NCBI GenBank assembly: GCA_013139345.1
Contig: WTAY01000083.1
Span: 1-17,629 of the forward strand
Length of the DNA stretch: 17,629 bases
Source: Methylophaga sp.
GTDB lineage: Bacteria; Pseudomonadota; Gammaproteobacteria; Nitrosococcales; Methylophagaceae
Direction: 5' to 3'
The notes below the pieces were generated by a model. It saw only the letters and a program-made list of their open reading frames with translations, had not been told where the DNA came from and searched no databases. Numbering within the stretch: position 1 is the stretch's first letter; each line of letters begins with the position of its first letter. Both the position numbers and the translations under genes were made by a program. Below, piece by piece: positions 5,859 through 13,510 of this stretch.

Positions 5859-8612
5859 ATGGAAAAGACTTACAGTCCTGACGAAATCGAACAACGCTGG
5901 TACCAATCTTGGGAACAAAATGGTGAATTTAAACCTTCTGGTGAAGGGATACCTTATGCCATCATGTTGCCGCCACCGAATGTCACTGGTCGCTTACATA
6001 TGGGACATGCGTTCCAAGATACCATCATGGATACCTTAACGCGCTACCATCGAATGAAAGGTGACAATACCTTATGGCAAGCGGGTACTGATCATGCGGG
6101 TATTGCAACTCAAATGGTAGTTGAGCGCCAATTGAATGCAGAAGGTAAAACACGTCATGATTTAGGTCGAGAAGCCTTTATTGACCGCATATGGGACTGG
6201 AAAGAAGAGTCAGGTGGTGAGATTACCAATCAACTACGCCGTATGGGTACGTCAATGGATTGGGAGCGTGAACGTTTCACCATGGATGATGGCTTATCTG
6301 AAGCGGTTAAAAATGTCTTTGTTCAGTTACACAAAGAAGGCTTAATCTATCGCGGCAAGCGTCTTGTTAACTGGGATCCTGTTCTGCATACAGCGGTATC
6401 AGATCTTGAAGTATTGTCAGAAGAAGAGTCCGGTCATATGTGGCACTTCCGCTATCCATTAACAGATGGTTCAGGTCACTTGGTTGTTGCAACAACCCGT
6501 CCAGAAACAATGTTGGGTGATAGTGCCGTTGCGGTTCACCCAGATGATGAGCGCTATCAACATCTAATAGGTAAAACAATTACATTGCCACTCGTTGGCC
6601 GTGAAATTCCTATTATCGCAGATAACTATGTGGATGCTGATTTTGGCACAGGTTGCGTGAAGATCACTCCTGCTCATGACTTTAATGATGCTGAAATGGG
6701 TCAACGTCATGATTTGCCAAAATACAATATTCTAACGCTTGATGCGGCTATTAATGACGAAGCACCTAAAAAATACCGTGGTCTAGATCGTTATGAAGCG
6801 CGTGATGTCATTGTTCATGATTTAAAAGAGCTGGGCTTATTAGAAGGCATCAAAGATCACACCTTAATGGTTCCTCGTGGTGACCGTTCTGGCGCTGTGA
6901 TCGAACCATTATTAACAGATCAATGGTATGTAAAAGCTGATGTTTTAGCCGAACCAGCAGTAAAAGCGGTTCAAGAAGGCAAGATTAAGTTTGTACCTGG
7001 TAACTGGGATAAAACATTCTATAACTGGATGGATGGTATTCAGGACTGGTGTATCTCACGTCAAATTTGGTGGGGTCATCGAATCCCTGCTTGGTACGAT
7101 GAAGAAGGCAATGTCTATGTTGCCCATGATGAAGAAACTGTACGTTCTGAAAATAACATTGCTGATGATGTAAAACTAACTCAAGATGAAGATGTGCTTG
7201 ATACATGGTTCTCATCGGCGCTATGGCCTTTCTCAACATTAGGCTGGCCTGAAGATACTGAAGCACTAAAAACATGGTATCCAACCAGCGTATTAGTCAC
7301 TGGCTTTGACATTATTTTCTTCTGGGTTGCCAGAATGATGATGATGGGCCTAAAGTTTATGGACGATGTACCTTTTAAAGAAGTCTATATTCATGGTTTG
7401 GTTCGTGATTCACACGGCCATAAAATGTCAAAATCAAAAGGTAATGTACTTGATCCAATCGACATTATTGACGGTATTGATCTTGAATCATTAGTGACTA
7501 AACGTACATCTGGCATGATGCAACCTCGCCTTGCAGAAAAAATAGAAAAAGCCACACGTAAAGAATTTCCTGATGGTATTGAAGCTCACGGAACTGATGC
7601 GATGCGTTTCACCTTTGCTTCGCTTGCCTCAACAGGCCGTGATATCAACTTTGATATGAGTCGTATTGGTGGCTACCGTAACTTCTGTAATAAATTATGG
7701 AATGCCGCTCGCTATGTGTTGATGAATACCGAAGGGCAAGATAACGGACTTAATAATGATGACGTTGAATTAAGTTTGGCTGATCGCTGGATCATTTCTA
7801 AACTTCAAACAACGGAACAAGAAGTTACCGCAGCGATTGAAGCTTACCGCTTTGATCATGCTGCACAGGGTATTTATGAGTTCATTTGGAATAACTACTG
7901 TGACTGGTATTTAGAACTGTCTAAACCCGTACTAAATAACGACAATTCCTCTGATGCTGCTAAGCGTGGTACTCGACGTACATTGGTTCGTGTTTTAGAA
8001 ACTGTATTGCGTTTAGCTCATCCATTCATGCCTTTTATCACCGAAGAAATTTGGCAAACAGTATCACCTTTAGCGGGTAAATCTGGTGATACGATAATGA
8101 ATCAACCCTACCCTATTTCCGATGAAAATAAGGTTGATACAGCAGCCGTTGCCGATATGGAATGGATGATGGAGTTCATTACAGGTATTCGTTCTATTCG
8201 TTCACAAATGAATATTCCACCGAAGAAACAACTTCCTGTTCTATTGAAAGATAGTACCAGTGAAGATGTGACACGTTTAGAAGCTAATCATGACTTCTTA
8301 AGCCGTCTCGCTAATTTAGAAAAAATTGAATTATTAGAAGGTGAAGCACCTGCGGCATCAACAGCCCTAGTCGGAAAAATGGAGTTACTTATTCCACTAG
8401 AAGGCTTGATTGATAAAGATGCTGAAATTAAGCGTTTAGATAAAGAGATCGCTAAATTAGATAAAGTGATTAAACAATCTTCAGGAAAATTAAGTAATGA
8501 AAACTATACTGCTAAAGCACCAGCAGCCGTAGTACAAAAAGAGCGTGATAAATTGACTGAACTGGAACAGTCACTCTCTCAATTACAGCAGCAACGAGAT
8601 TCATTAGCGTAG
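5859..8612 (+). CDS. valS: Valyl-tRNA synthetase
   Basis: This cytosolic class I aminoacyl-tRNA synthetase charges tRNA-Val and edits mischarged threonine. The protein is 917 residues, against 951 in E. coli. The start MEKTYSPDEIEQRWY aligns with E. coli MEKTYNPQDIEQ, which supports the ATG at 5859 despite a weak ribosome binding site. The ATP-binding motif PPPNVTGRLHMGH ends at residue 50 with HMGH (HIGH class, 47-50), and KMSKS is at 522-526. The editing (CP1) domain with TTRPETMLGDSAVAVHP lies near residues 210-228. The anticodon-binding domain follows, and the C-terminal 65 residues form the ValS coiled-coil arm rich in Glu, Lys and Leu. All key parts are present. The gene converges with lipA. 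In E. coli it follows holC directly; here a 3.8-kb sensor gene separates them. Confidence 0.98.
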   Translation: MEKTYSPDEIEQRWYQSWEQNGEFKPSGEGIPYAIMLPPPNVTGRLHMGHAFQDTIMDTLTRYHRMKGDNTLWQAGTDHAGIATQMVVERQLNAEGKTRHDLGREAFIDRIWDWKEESGGEITNQLRRMGTSMDWERERFTMDDGLSEAVKNVFVQLHKEGLIYRGKRLVNWDPVLHTAVSDLEVLSEEESGHMWHFRYPLTDGSGHLVVATTRPETMLGDSAVAVHPDDERYQHLIGKTITLPLVGREIPIIADNYVDADFGTGCVKITPAHDFNDAEMGQRHDLPKYNILTLDAAINDEAPKKYRGLDRYEARDVIVHDLKELGLLEGIKDHTLMVPRGDRSGAVIEPLLTDQWYVKADVLAEPAVKAVQEGKIKFVPGNWDKTFYNWMDGIQDWCISRQIWWGHRIPAWYDEEGNVYVAHDEETVRSENNIADDVKLTQDEDVLDTWFSSALWPFSTLGWPEDTEALKTWYPTSVLVTGFDIIFFWVARMMMMGLKFMDDVPFKEVYIHGLVRDSHGHKMSKSKGNVLDPIDIIDGIDLESLVTKRTSGMMQPRLAEKIEKATRKEFPDGIEAHGTDAMRFTFASLASTGRDINFDMSRIGGYRNFCNKLWNAARYVLMNTEGQDNGLNNDDVELSLADRWIISKLQTTEQEVTAAIEAYRFDHAAQGIYEFIWNNYCDWYLELSKPVLNNDNSSDAAKRGTRRTLVRVLETVLRLAHPFMPFITEEIWQTVSPLAGKSGDTIMNQPYPISDENKVDTAAVADMEWMMEFITGIRSIRSQMNIPPKKQLPVLLKDSTSEDVTRLEANHDFLSRLANLEKIELLEGEAPAASTALVGKMELLIPLEGLIDKDAEIKRLDKEIAKLDKVIKQSSGKLSNENYTAKAPAAVVQKERDKLTELEQSLSQLQQQRDSLA

Positions 8613-8649
8613 GTTAAATCGCTTATTGCCATTAATCTTAATTTTATCT

Positions 8650-8724
8650 CCTCACCCCAACCCTCTCCAACAGGAGAGGGAGCTTTAGCCCCTTCTCCCT
8701 TGAGGGAGAAGGCTGGGATGAGGG
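8650..8724. repeat. Two-hairpin dispersed repeat (CCTCACCCC...GGGATGAGG type)
   Basis: Outer ends CCTCACCCCAACCCTCTCC (8650-8668) and GGAGAAGGCTGGGATGAGG (8705-8723) are inverted copies with 16 of 19 matches. Inside, two perfect hairpins stand side by side: CCCTCTCC / GGAGAGGG with loop AACA (8661-8680), and CCTTCTCCC / GGGAGAAGG with loop TTGA (8691-8712). This closely resembles a family found in many proteobacterial intergenic spaces (CCCTCACCCC...GGGGTGAGGG). Its G+C content stands out from the flanking DNA. It could fold as one cruciform or as two hairpins and may contribute to ending the valS and lipA transcripts. Confidence 0.7.
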
Positions 8725-8736
8725 TGCAGTTCTAAT

Positions 8737-8776
8737 AAAGCCCATCACTCCCATACATTATGGGGCGATGGCTTTT
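8737..8776. terminator. Probable bidirectional Rho-independent terminator between valS and lipA
   Basis: An interrupted hairpin is formed by AAAGCCCATC (8737-8746) with GATGGCTTT (8767-8775; one C bulged) and an inner stem CCCAT / ATGGG (8750-8754, 8760-8764) with a 5-base loop. On the plus strand the stem runs into TTTT (8773-8776), suiting valS. On the minus strand it runs into CTTTATTAG, a weaker T tract that could serve lipA and the long operon behind it. It lies 124 bases past the valS stop and 50 bases past the lipA stop. Confidence 0.6.
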
Positions 8777-8825
8777 AAATTCCTAGCTAAAAAGTCACCA
8801 TTCCTATGACAAAACTAGCTTATTG

Positions 8826-9782
8826 CTACGACACATGCTCGCCTTGTGCTTGTAAGTCGGCATGATATGACGATCTCACCATTGGGCCACTTGCTACATG
8901 TTCAAAACCCATTTGTTTTGCAACGATTGCAAGTTCATCAAATTCGGCAGGGGTAACAAATCGCTCTACAGCCAAATGATGACGGCTTGGCTGTAAATAT
9001 TGACCTAAGGTTAACATTCGACAGCCGTGATCACGCAAGTCTTGCATAACTTGATGTACTTCTTCAATGCTCTCACCTAAGCCCAACATCAAACCTGATT
9101 TAGTAGGTACATTTGGATGCATTGCCTGAAATTTTTTAATCAAATCAAGTGACCATTGATAATCAGAACCCGGTCGCACCGCTTTATATAAGCGTGGAAT
9201 ACTTTCTAAATTGTGATTAAAAATATCAGGCGGGCTCTTAGTCAGTTGTTCTAGCGCCACCTCCATTCGGCCTCTAAAATCAGGCACTAAGACTTCGATT
9301 TGTGTTTGTGGTGATTGCTCACGAATTTCAGCAATACATTGTGTAAAGTGTGCAGAACCACCGTCACGCAGGTCATCACGATCAACCGATGTAACAACAA
9401 CATGTTTTAAGTTCATGCTAGCAATTGTTTTAGCCAAATGACTGGGTTCATTTTCGTCGAGAGGATCAGGTTTGCCATGTGCAATATCACAAAAAGGACA
9501 ACGACGTGTGCAGATGTTACCCATGATCAAGAAGGTTGCCGTACCGTGAGTAAAACATTCCCCTAGGTTTGGACAAGCCGCTTCTTCGCAGACTGTATGA
9601 AGATTATTTTCACGTAATAGTTTTTTTAAGCGAATAACTTCTGGGCTACTAGGTGCTTTAGCACGGATCCATGCTGGTTTACGCTTTGGGTCACTCGGAA
9701 TTATTTTAATTGGAATTCGAGATACTTTCGACTCGCCTTTCAAGGCTTTTACATCACGCTTTTTATTCACTTCTTCTGTCAT
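8826..9782 (-). CDS. lipA: Lipoyl synthase
   Basis: This radical-SAM enzyme inserts two sulfur atoms into protein-bound octanoyl groups to give lipoyl cofactors for 2-oxoacid dehydrogenases and the glycine cleavage H protein. It is 318 residues (E. coli 321). Both iron-sulfur cluster sites are visible. The auxiliary cluster uses C65, C70 and C76 in CEEAACPNLGEC, the sacrificial sulfur donor cluster. The radical-SAM cluster uses C91, C95 and C98 in CTRRCPFC. The C-terminal RSSYHAD supplies the serine ligand (Ser305, equivalent to E. coli S308). The ATG (9780-9782) directly abuts the lipB TAA with no gap, and a GAGA-type ribosome binding site lies inside the lipB end, so translation is probably coupled. 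lipA is the last gene of the long minus-strand run. Confidence 0.98.
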   Translation of the reverse strand: MTEEVNKKRDVKALKGESKVSRIPIKIIPSDPKRKPAWIRAKAPSSPEVIRLKKLLRENNLHTVCEEAACPNLGECFTHGTATFLIMGNICTRRCPFCDIAHGKPDPLDENEPSHLAKTIASMNLKHVVVTSVDRDDLRDGGSAHFTQCIAEIREQSPQTQIEVLVPDFRGRMEVALEQLTKSPPDIFNHNLESIPRLYKAVRPGSDYQWSLDLIKKFQAMHPNVPTKSGLMLGLGESIEEVHQVMQDLRDHGCRMLTLGQYLQPSRHHLAVERFVTPAEFDELAIVAKQMGFEHVASGPMVRSSYHADLQAQGEHVS

Positions 9783-10391
9783 TTAGTTCTCTTCGTGCAT
9801 CTGGCTTTGAAGTGCAGATACAAATTGTTGTTTTGCCTGTGCCATTGTCAGTTCATGGCCTAGGCTTTTTATGTCAATGACTTCCATTCCTTGGTAACCA
9901 CAGGGGTTAATATTCAAAAACGGACTTAAATCCATCGCCACGTTTAAACTCAGCCCGTGATAACAGGCACCTCGTTTAACTCGTAAACCTAATGCAGCGA
10001 TCTTACGATCATCAACATAAACACCTGGTGCATCGCTACGTGCTTGAGAGTTAATACCAAGTTCACTCAATAAACTTATTACGGTATTTTCTAGATGAGA
10101 TACCATTTCACGCACACCGATTTTTTGGCGTTTTAAATCAAATAACGTGTAGGCAATCAGTTGCCCCGGACCATGATAGGTTATCTGCCCACCCCGATCT
10201 GTTTTAACAACAGGAATATTCCCTACATTGAGAATATGTTCTTCTTTGCCATTCAGACCTTGTGTAAATACTGGCGGGTGCTCAACTAACCACAATTCAT
10301 CTTCTGTATTTTCATCTCGTTGAGTAGTGAACACTTGCATTGCTTCGCAGGTCTGTTGATAGTCCACCAGCCCTAAATCTTTGACAATCAT
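9783..10391 (-). CDS. lipB: Octanoyl-[acyl carrier protein]:protein octanoyltransferase
   Basis: LipB moves octanoate from acyl carrier protein onto the lysine of lipoyl domains, producing the substrate for LipA. The protein is 202 residues (E. coli 213). Visible family signatures are DRGGQITYHGPGQ (residues 65-77), DDRKIAALGLRVKRG (127-141) with the catalytic Lys at K130, and HGLSLNVAMDLSPF followed by INPCGY with the catalytic Cys at C164. The Lys and Cys correspond to the E. coli K135 and C169 dyad. The ATG at 10391 follows the ybeD stop by 8 bases, and the early VKDLG aligns with the E. coli N-terminus, so this start is reasonable. Unlike E. coli, no LysR-type gene lies between lipB and lipA. 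Confidence 0.97.
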   Translation of the reverse strand: MIVKDLGLVDYQQTCEAMQVFTTQRDENTEDELWLVEHPPVFTQGLNGKEEHILNVGNIPVVKTDRGGQITYHGPGQLIAYTLFDLKRQKIGVREMVSHLENTVISLLSELGINSQARSDAPGVYVDDRKIAALGLRVKRGACYHGLSLNVAMDLSPFLNINPCGYQGMEVIDIKSLGHELTMAQAKQQFVSALQSQMHEEN

Positions 10392-10399
10392 CGTCTAGT

Positions 10400-10672
10400 T
10401 TATAGAACGTATTTGATTAATTCGTGGCTAATTAGATCGCGATGAATGGCTTCTAGTTGTTCTCTACTTTCTACATAAAAATCAACTGAGATAGAAGTAA
10501 ACTTACCGCCAGCACTCTGTTTGCTAGAAATGGAGCCTTCTTTAAGATCCTCAATATGACGACGAACAATACTAACAACAATGCCATCAAACTCAGGGCA
10601 TGTTACTCCCATTGCTTTAATGCCGTAGTTACATGGAAACTCCATCTTAGCTTTTTCTTCTTCTACTGCCAT
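10400..10672 (-). CDS. ybeD: YbeD/DUF493 family protein
   Basis: This is a small protein of 90 residues (E. coli YbeD 87) with an ACT-like or ferredoxin-like fold known from the family. The biochemical role is not established; its conserved position beside lipB, as in E. coli dacA-ybeD-lipB, hints at a link to lipoate or wall metabolism. Family features seen are EFPCNYGIKAMG near residues 11-22, a helix containing VVSIVRRHIED, the strand FTSISVDFYVESREQLEAIHRDL, and a terminus IKYVL like E. coli IVRMVL. The ATG lies inside the end of dat, with a 10-base overlap (10663-10672). A later Met at residue 10 is possible but would remove family-like N-terminal length. Confidence 0.9.
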   Translation of the reverse strand: MAVEEEKAKMEFPCNYGIKAMGVTCPEFDGIVVSIVRRHIEDLKEGSISSKQSAGGKFTSISVDFYVESREQLEAIHRDLISHELIKYVL

Positions 10673-11517
10673 GATGCAATATCCTCTTTATAATCTTGAT
10701 ACAGTGCGTCTATTTGTTGCCACACGGGGCCTGGTACGCCCATGCCAACCTTTTCACCATCTAACTGCGTAATCGCCAATACTTCTTTGGTCGAGCTACT
10801 GATCCACACTTCATCTGCTTGTTTTAATTGAGCTTCACTTACCGCTTCTTCAAGCAGTGGAATGTCGGCTTTTTTAGCTAAGGCGATAACCACTTCACGC
10901 GTAATTCCGGGCAATACTTTTTCATCTTTTGGTGCTGTATAAATAATACCATCTAGCACAACATAGGCATTACTTGCTGCACCTTCGGTAAGGTAGCCAT
11001 CACGAATTAATAAGGCTTCTGCTGCGCCTGCATCTTGTGCTTGTTGTTTAAGTAAACTGTTTGGCAATAATGTGATCGCTTTAATATTACAATTTTGCCA
11101 ACGAATATCAGGCAAGGTAATCGCAGCCACACCTTCTTTTTTATATTTTTCAGATACCGCTTGCAGTGGGTTACTCATTGCAAATGCTGAGGGTGTGACA
11201 CCTTCAGGAAACACATGGTCACGAGGTGCAACACCGCGCGTCACTTGTAAATAAAGTGATTGCTCGCCACCACCATTCAATTCGATAAGTTCTGCAATCA
11301 GGCTTTTCCATTCTTTATCAGAATGAGGATTGCCCATTCGTACACCATTAAGACTCGCTTGTAAGCGCTGTAAATGACCATCTAATTGGAAACAGTGACC
11401 CGCATAAACAGGAATGACTTCATATACGCCATCACCTAATAAAAAACCACGATCAAATACGGAGACTTTAGCCTGATCTGCTGCTAAAAACTCGCCATTT
11501 AAATAAACTTGGTTCAT
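10663..11517 (-). CDS. dat: D-amino acid aminotransferase (class IV, PLP)
   Basis: A fold-type IV PLP transaminase of 284 residues, predicted to exchange amino groups between D-amino acids and 2-oxoacids, for example D-Ala plus 2-oxoglutarate to pyruvate plus D-Glu. The PLP lysine is K146 in NCNIKAITLLPN, and E178 in LTEGAASNAY is the cofactor-contacting Glu. D-amino acid specificity rather than a branched-chain aminotransferase is supported by Y32 (GDGVYEV), R99 and H101 (PRDHVFPEG), which match the carboxylate-trap residues Y31, R98 and H100 of the Bacillus enzyme, as K146 matches K145. The ATG follows the dacA stop by 5 bases, with a G-rich ribosome binding site inside the dacA end, so PBP5 and this enzyme are probably co-expressed. 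Substrate preference is inferred; some related enzymes act on (R)-amines. Confidence 0.88.
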   Translation of the reverse strand: MNQVYLNGEFLAADQAKVSVFDRGFLLGDGVYEVIPVYAGHCFQLDGHLQRLQASLNGVRMGNPHSDKEWKSLIAELIELNGGGEQSLYLQVTRGVAPRDHVFPEGVTPSAFAMSNPLQAVSEKYKKEGVAAITLPDIRWQNCNIKAITLLPNSLLKQQAQDAGAAEALLIRDGYLTEGAASNAYVVLDGIIYTAPKDEKVLPGITREVVIALAKKADIPLLEEAVSEAQLKQADEVWISSSTKEVLAITQLDGEKVGMGVPGPVWQQIDALYQDYKEDIASWQ

Positions 11518-11522
11518 TTAAA

Positions 11523-12689
11523 TTACCCCCAAATTAACATCATTAAACTATCAATGAGTCGACGCCACCAGCTACCTTGCTCAACGCCATTTAATGCCAC
11601 TAATGTTTGTGTTGCAATCAATTCATCACCTAGACGAATTTCAACTTGACCAAGTGTAGAACCTAAAACAATAGGTGCAATAACAGGTTGCTGAATGTTA
11701 GTTGTGGCAACAAGTTCTTTATAACGGCCTCTTGGCACTGTCACTGCTAATGATGTCGCTAAACCTAAATTAACCAACTTATCAGCACCTTTCCACACTT
11801 TAACATCAGTGATTTTATCTTGCGCTTTATACAACTCATGGCTTTCAAAGAATCGGAAACCATAATTGAATAGTTTCTGTGTTTCTTGTGCTCGTGCATT
11901 TTCACTACGCGTACCCAATACAACAGACACTAAACGCATGCCACTCCGTTGTGCTGATGCAGCTAAACAGTAACCTGCTTCTTCGGTGTGGCCTGTTTTT
12001 AAGCCATCGACCGTCGCATCTCGCCAAAGTAACTTATTTCGGTTATGTTGAGTAATATTGTTATAGGTATACTCTTTCTCGGCATACCATTTATAGTGAT
12101 CAGGAAAGTCACGAATAATCGCGGTTGATAATATGGCAATATCTTTTGCCGTTGTATAGTGGTCAGCACTCGGTAAACCCGTTGCATTTTGGTAGTTAGT
12201 ATTAAACATACCAAGTTGTTGTGCATATTGATTCATCATTTGAGCGAACGTTTCTTCACTTCCTGCAATATGCTCAGCTAAAGCAACTGCGGCATCGTTG
12301 CCTGATTGAATAATCATGCCTCGAAGTAGCACTTCAACCGGTACTTTGGTGTTTACTTCAATAAAACTGCGTGATCCCACCATGCGCCATGCTTTTTCAC
12401 TGATTAATACGTCATCAGCTAAATTGATATTTCCACTAGCAAGCTCATGTGACACAACATAGGCTGTCATTAATTTAGTAATACTTGCAGGTGGTAAACG
12501 TTGTTCTGAGTTTTGCTCAGCAATGACCCGACCACTGGCAAAATCTTGCAAGATATATGACTTTGCGGCAATGGTTGGTGCCGTTGGGTTTGGTGTAATC
12601 GCAGCATAAGTTGCTGAAACCCCAAGTAACAAAGAAGATACCAAGACTATTTTTATTCGTTTAAACATTAATTTACTCTCAAGAAACAT
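11523..12689 (-). CDS. dacA: D-alanyl-D-alanine carboxypeptidase (PBP5/6 type)
   Basis: This periplasmic, membrane-tethered penicillin-binding protein removes the terminal D-Ala from peptidoglycan pentapeptides. The 388-residue frame shows the serine peptidase S11 motifs: SITK (69-72, catalytic S69), SGN (129-131) and KTG (231-233). The C-terminal domain is followed by an amphipathic end GSWWRRLIDSLMMLIWG, the usual membrane anchor. A signal peptide ends near TYA/AITPN (29/30). Two starts are possible. The ATG at 12689 has AGGAG 10 bases upstream but gives a long acidic N-terminal extension. The ATG at 12668 (Met8) has GAGAG 7 bases upstream and gives a more typical signal peptide. I keep the longer form but consider the shorter equally likely. 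The gene follows rlpA by 17 bases and precedes dat by 5. Confidence 0.96.
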   Translation of the reverse strand: MFLESKLMFKRIKIVLVSSLLLGVSATYAAITPNPTAPTIAAKSYILQDFASGRVIAEQNSEQRLPPASITKLMTAYVVSHELASGNINLADDVLISEKAWRMVGSRSFIEVNTKVPVEVLLRGMIIQSGNDAAVALAEHIAGSEETFAQMMNQYAQQLGMFNTNYQNATGLPSADHYTTAKDIAILSTAIIRDFPDHYKWYAEKEYTYNNITQHNRNKLLWRDATVDGLKTGHTEEAGYCLAASAQRSGMRLVSVVLGTRSENARAQETQKLFNYGFRFFESHELYKAQDKITDVKVWKGADKLVNLGLATSLAVTVPRGRYKELVATTNIQQPVIAPIVLGSTLGQVEIRLGDELIATQTLVALNGVEQGSWWRRLIDSLMMLIWG

Positions 12690-12706
12690 ATTTATTTAAC
12701 TCCTAC

Positions 12707-13510
12707 CTACTCAACCACTATATGGGAGTCGTTATACCATAAATCAAGTAGGCGCGAAGCTAAAGAATCACCATATTCTACATTAGCTAACGGACCTACT
12801 CGCACTCTGTACAAATTACCATTCGGTTTATTTAACGGCACAATTAATACAGCATCGCCAATATCGTGCTGTAATTTAGCTTTTAATTGATCGGCACTGT
12901 GCTCTGTACTAAAAGCCCCCACTTGAAGATAGAGCCCAACAGCACCACTTATTTTAGGTGTATCAATAATATCTGACACCGGTGTTGAAGCTACTTGCCC
13001 ACCTGTAATGGCCCGTAGTTCAACCATTCCCGTACCCTTGGCAACAATCCCCAACTGCTTTGCCGCACTATAAGATAAATCGATCAAACGATTACCATGA
13101 AAAGGGCCTCTATCATTCACTTTAACAATAATTTTACGACCATTAGTTAAGTTGGTGACTTCTAGATAACTAGGTAATGGCAGTGTTTTATGTGCTGCGG
13201 TCATCGCATACATATCATATTTTTCGCCACTGGATGTACGTCTGCCGTGAAATTTTTTACCATACCATGAGGCAAGCCCTTTCTCATGATAGCCTCGACT
13301 TGTCTTTAGTGTGTAATAACGCTTACCAAACACTTCATAGTGGGCTGGGTTGCCATATTTACTTCGAGGCTCATCACGCGGTACGGCATTTGGCACGTGT
13401 GATACATCGGGTGCATTTCTGGGGGCACTATCTTGTTTGCTACCAACGATGCCACATGCAACAAGTGTCAATAGAACACTTGCAACACTCAGTCGTTTTA
13501 ATAACATCAT
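12707..13510 (-). CDS. rlpA: Septal-ring lytic transglycosylase RlpA, lipoprotein
   Basis: RlpA cleaves glycan strands, in Pseudomonas preferring strands stripped of stem peptides. The 267-residue protein has a lipoprotein signal with lipobox LVAC (C19), implying outer-membrane anchoring. A double-psi beta-barrel domain occupies about residues 78-166, starting GLASWYGKKFHGRRTSSGE. H107 (TAAHKTLP) and D133 (VNDRGPF) match the His and Asp shown to be needed in Pseudomonas RlpA, so it is probably active. A SPOR domain (about 192-267) with LQVGAF and YRVRVGP should bind denuded glycan at division sites. The start overlaps the mltB stop by 4 bases (ATGA), a sign of translational coupling; a second Met follows immediately. 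Confidence 0.95.
   Translation of the reverse strand: MMLLKRLSVASVLLTLVACGIVGSKQDSAPRNAPDVSHVPNAVPRDEPRSKYGNPAHYEVFGKRYYTLKTSRGYHEKGLASWYGKKFHGRRTSSGEKYDMYAMTAAHKTLPLPSYLEVTNLTNGRKIIVKVNDRGPFHGNRLIDLSYSAAKQLGIVAKGTGMVELRAITGGQVASTPVSDIIDTPKISGAVGLYLQVGAFSTEHSADQLKAKLQHDIGDAVLIVPLNKPNGNLYRVRVGPLANVEYGDSLASRLLDLWYNDSHIVVE

Noticed and set aside
6985..7284. 99-codon open frame antisense to valS, with other antisense frames at 6367-6579 and 823-1026
   Set aside because: They lie wholly within strongly conserved genes, have no family resemblance or ribosome binding site, and are by-products of the codon use of valS and pepA.
8650..8776. Short CRISPR array or attachment site in the valS/lipA gap
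   Set aside because: There are no regularly spaced direct repeats, no cas gene and no tRNA; the structure is inverted repeats plus a terminator-like hairpin.
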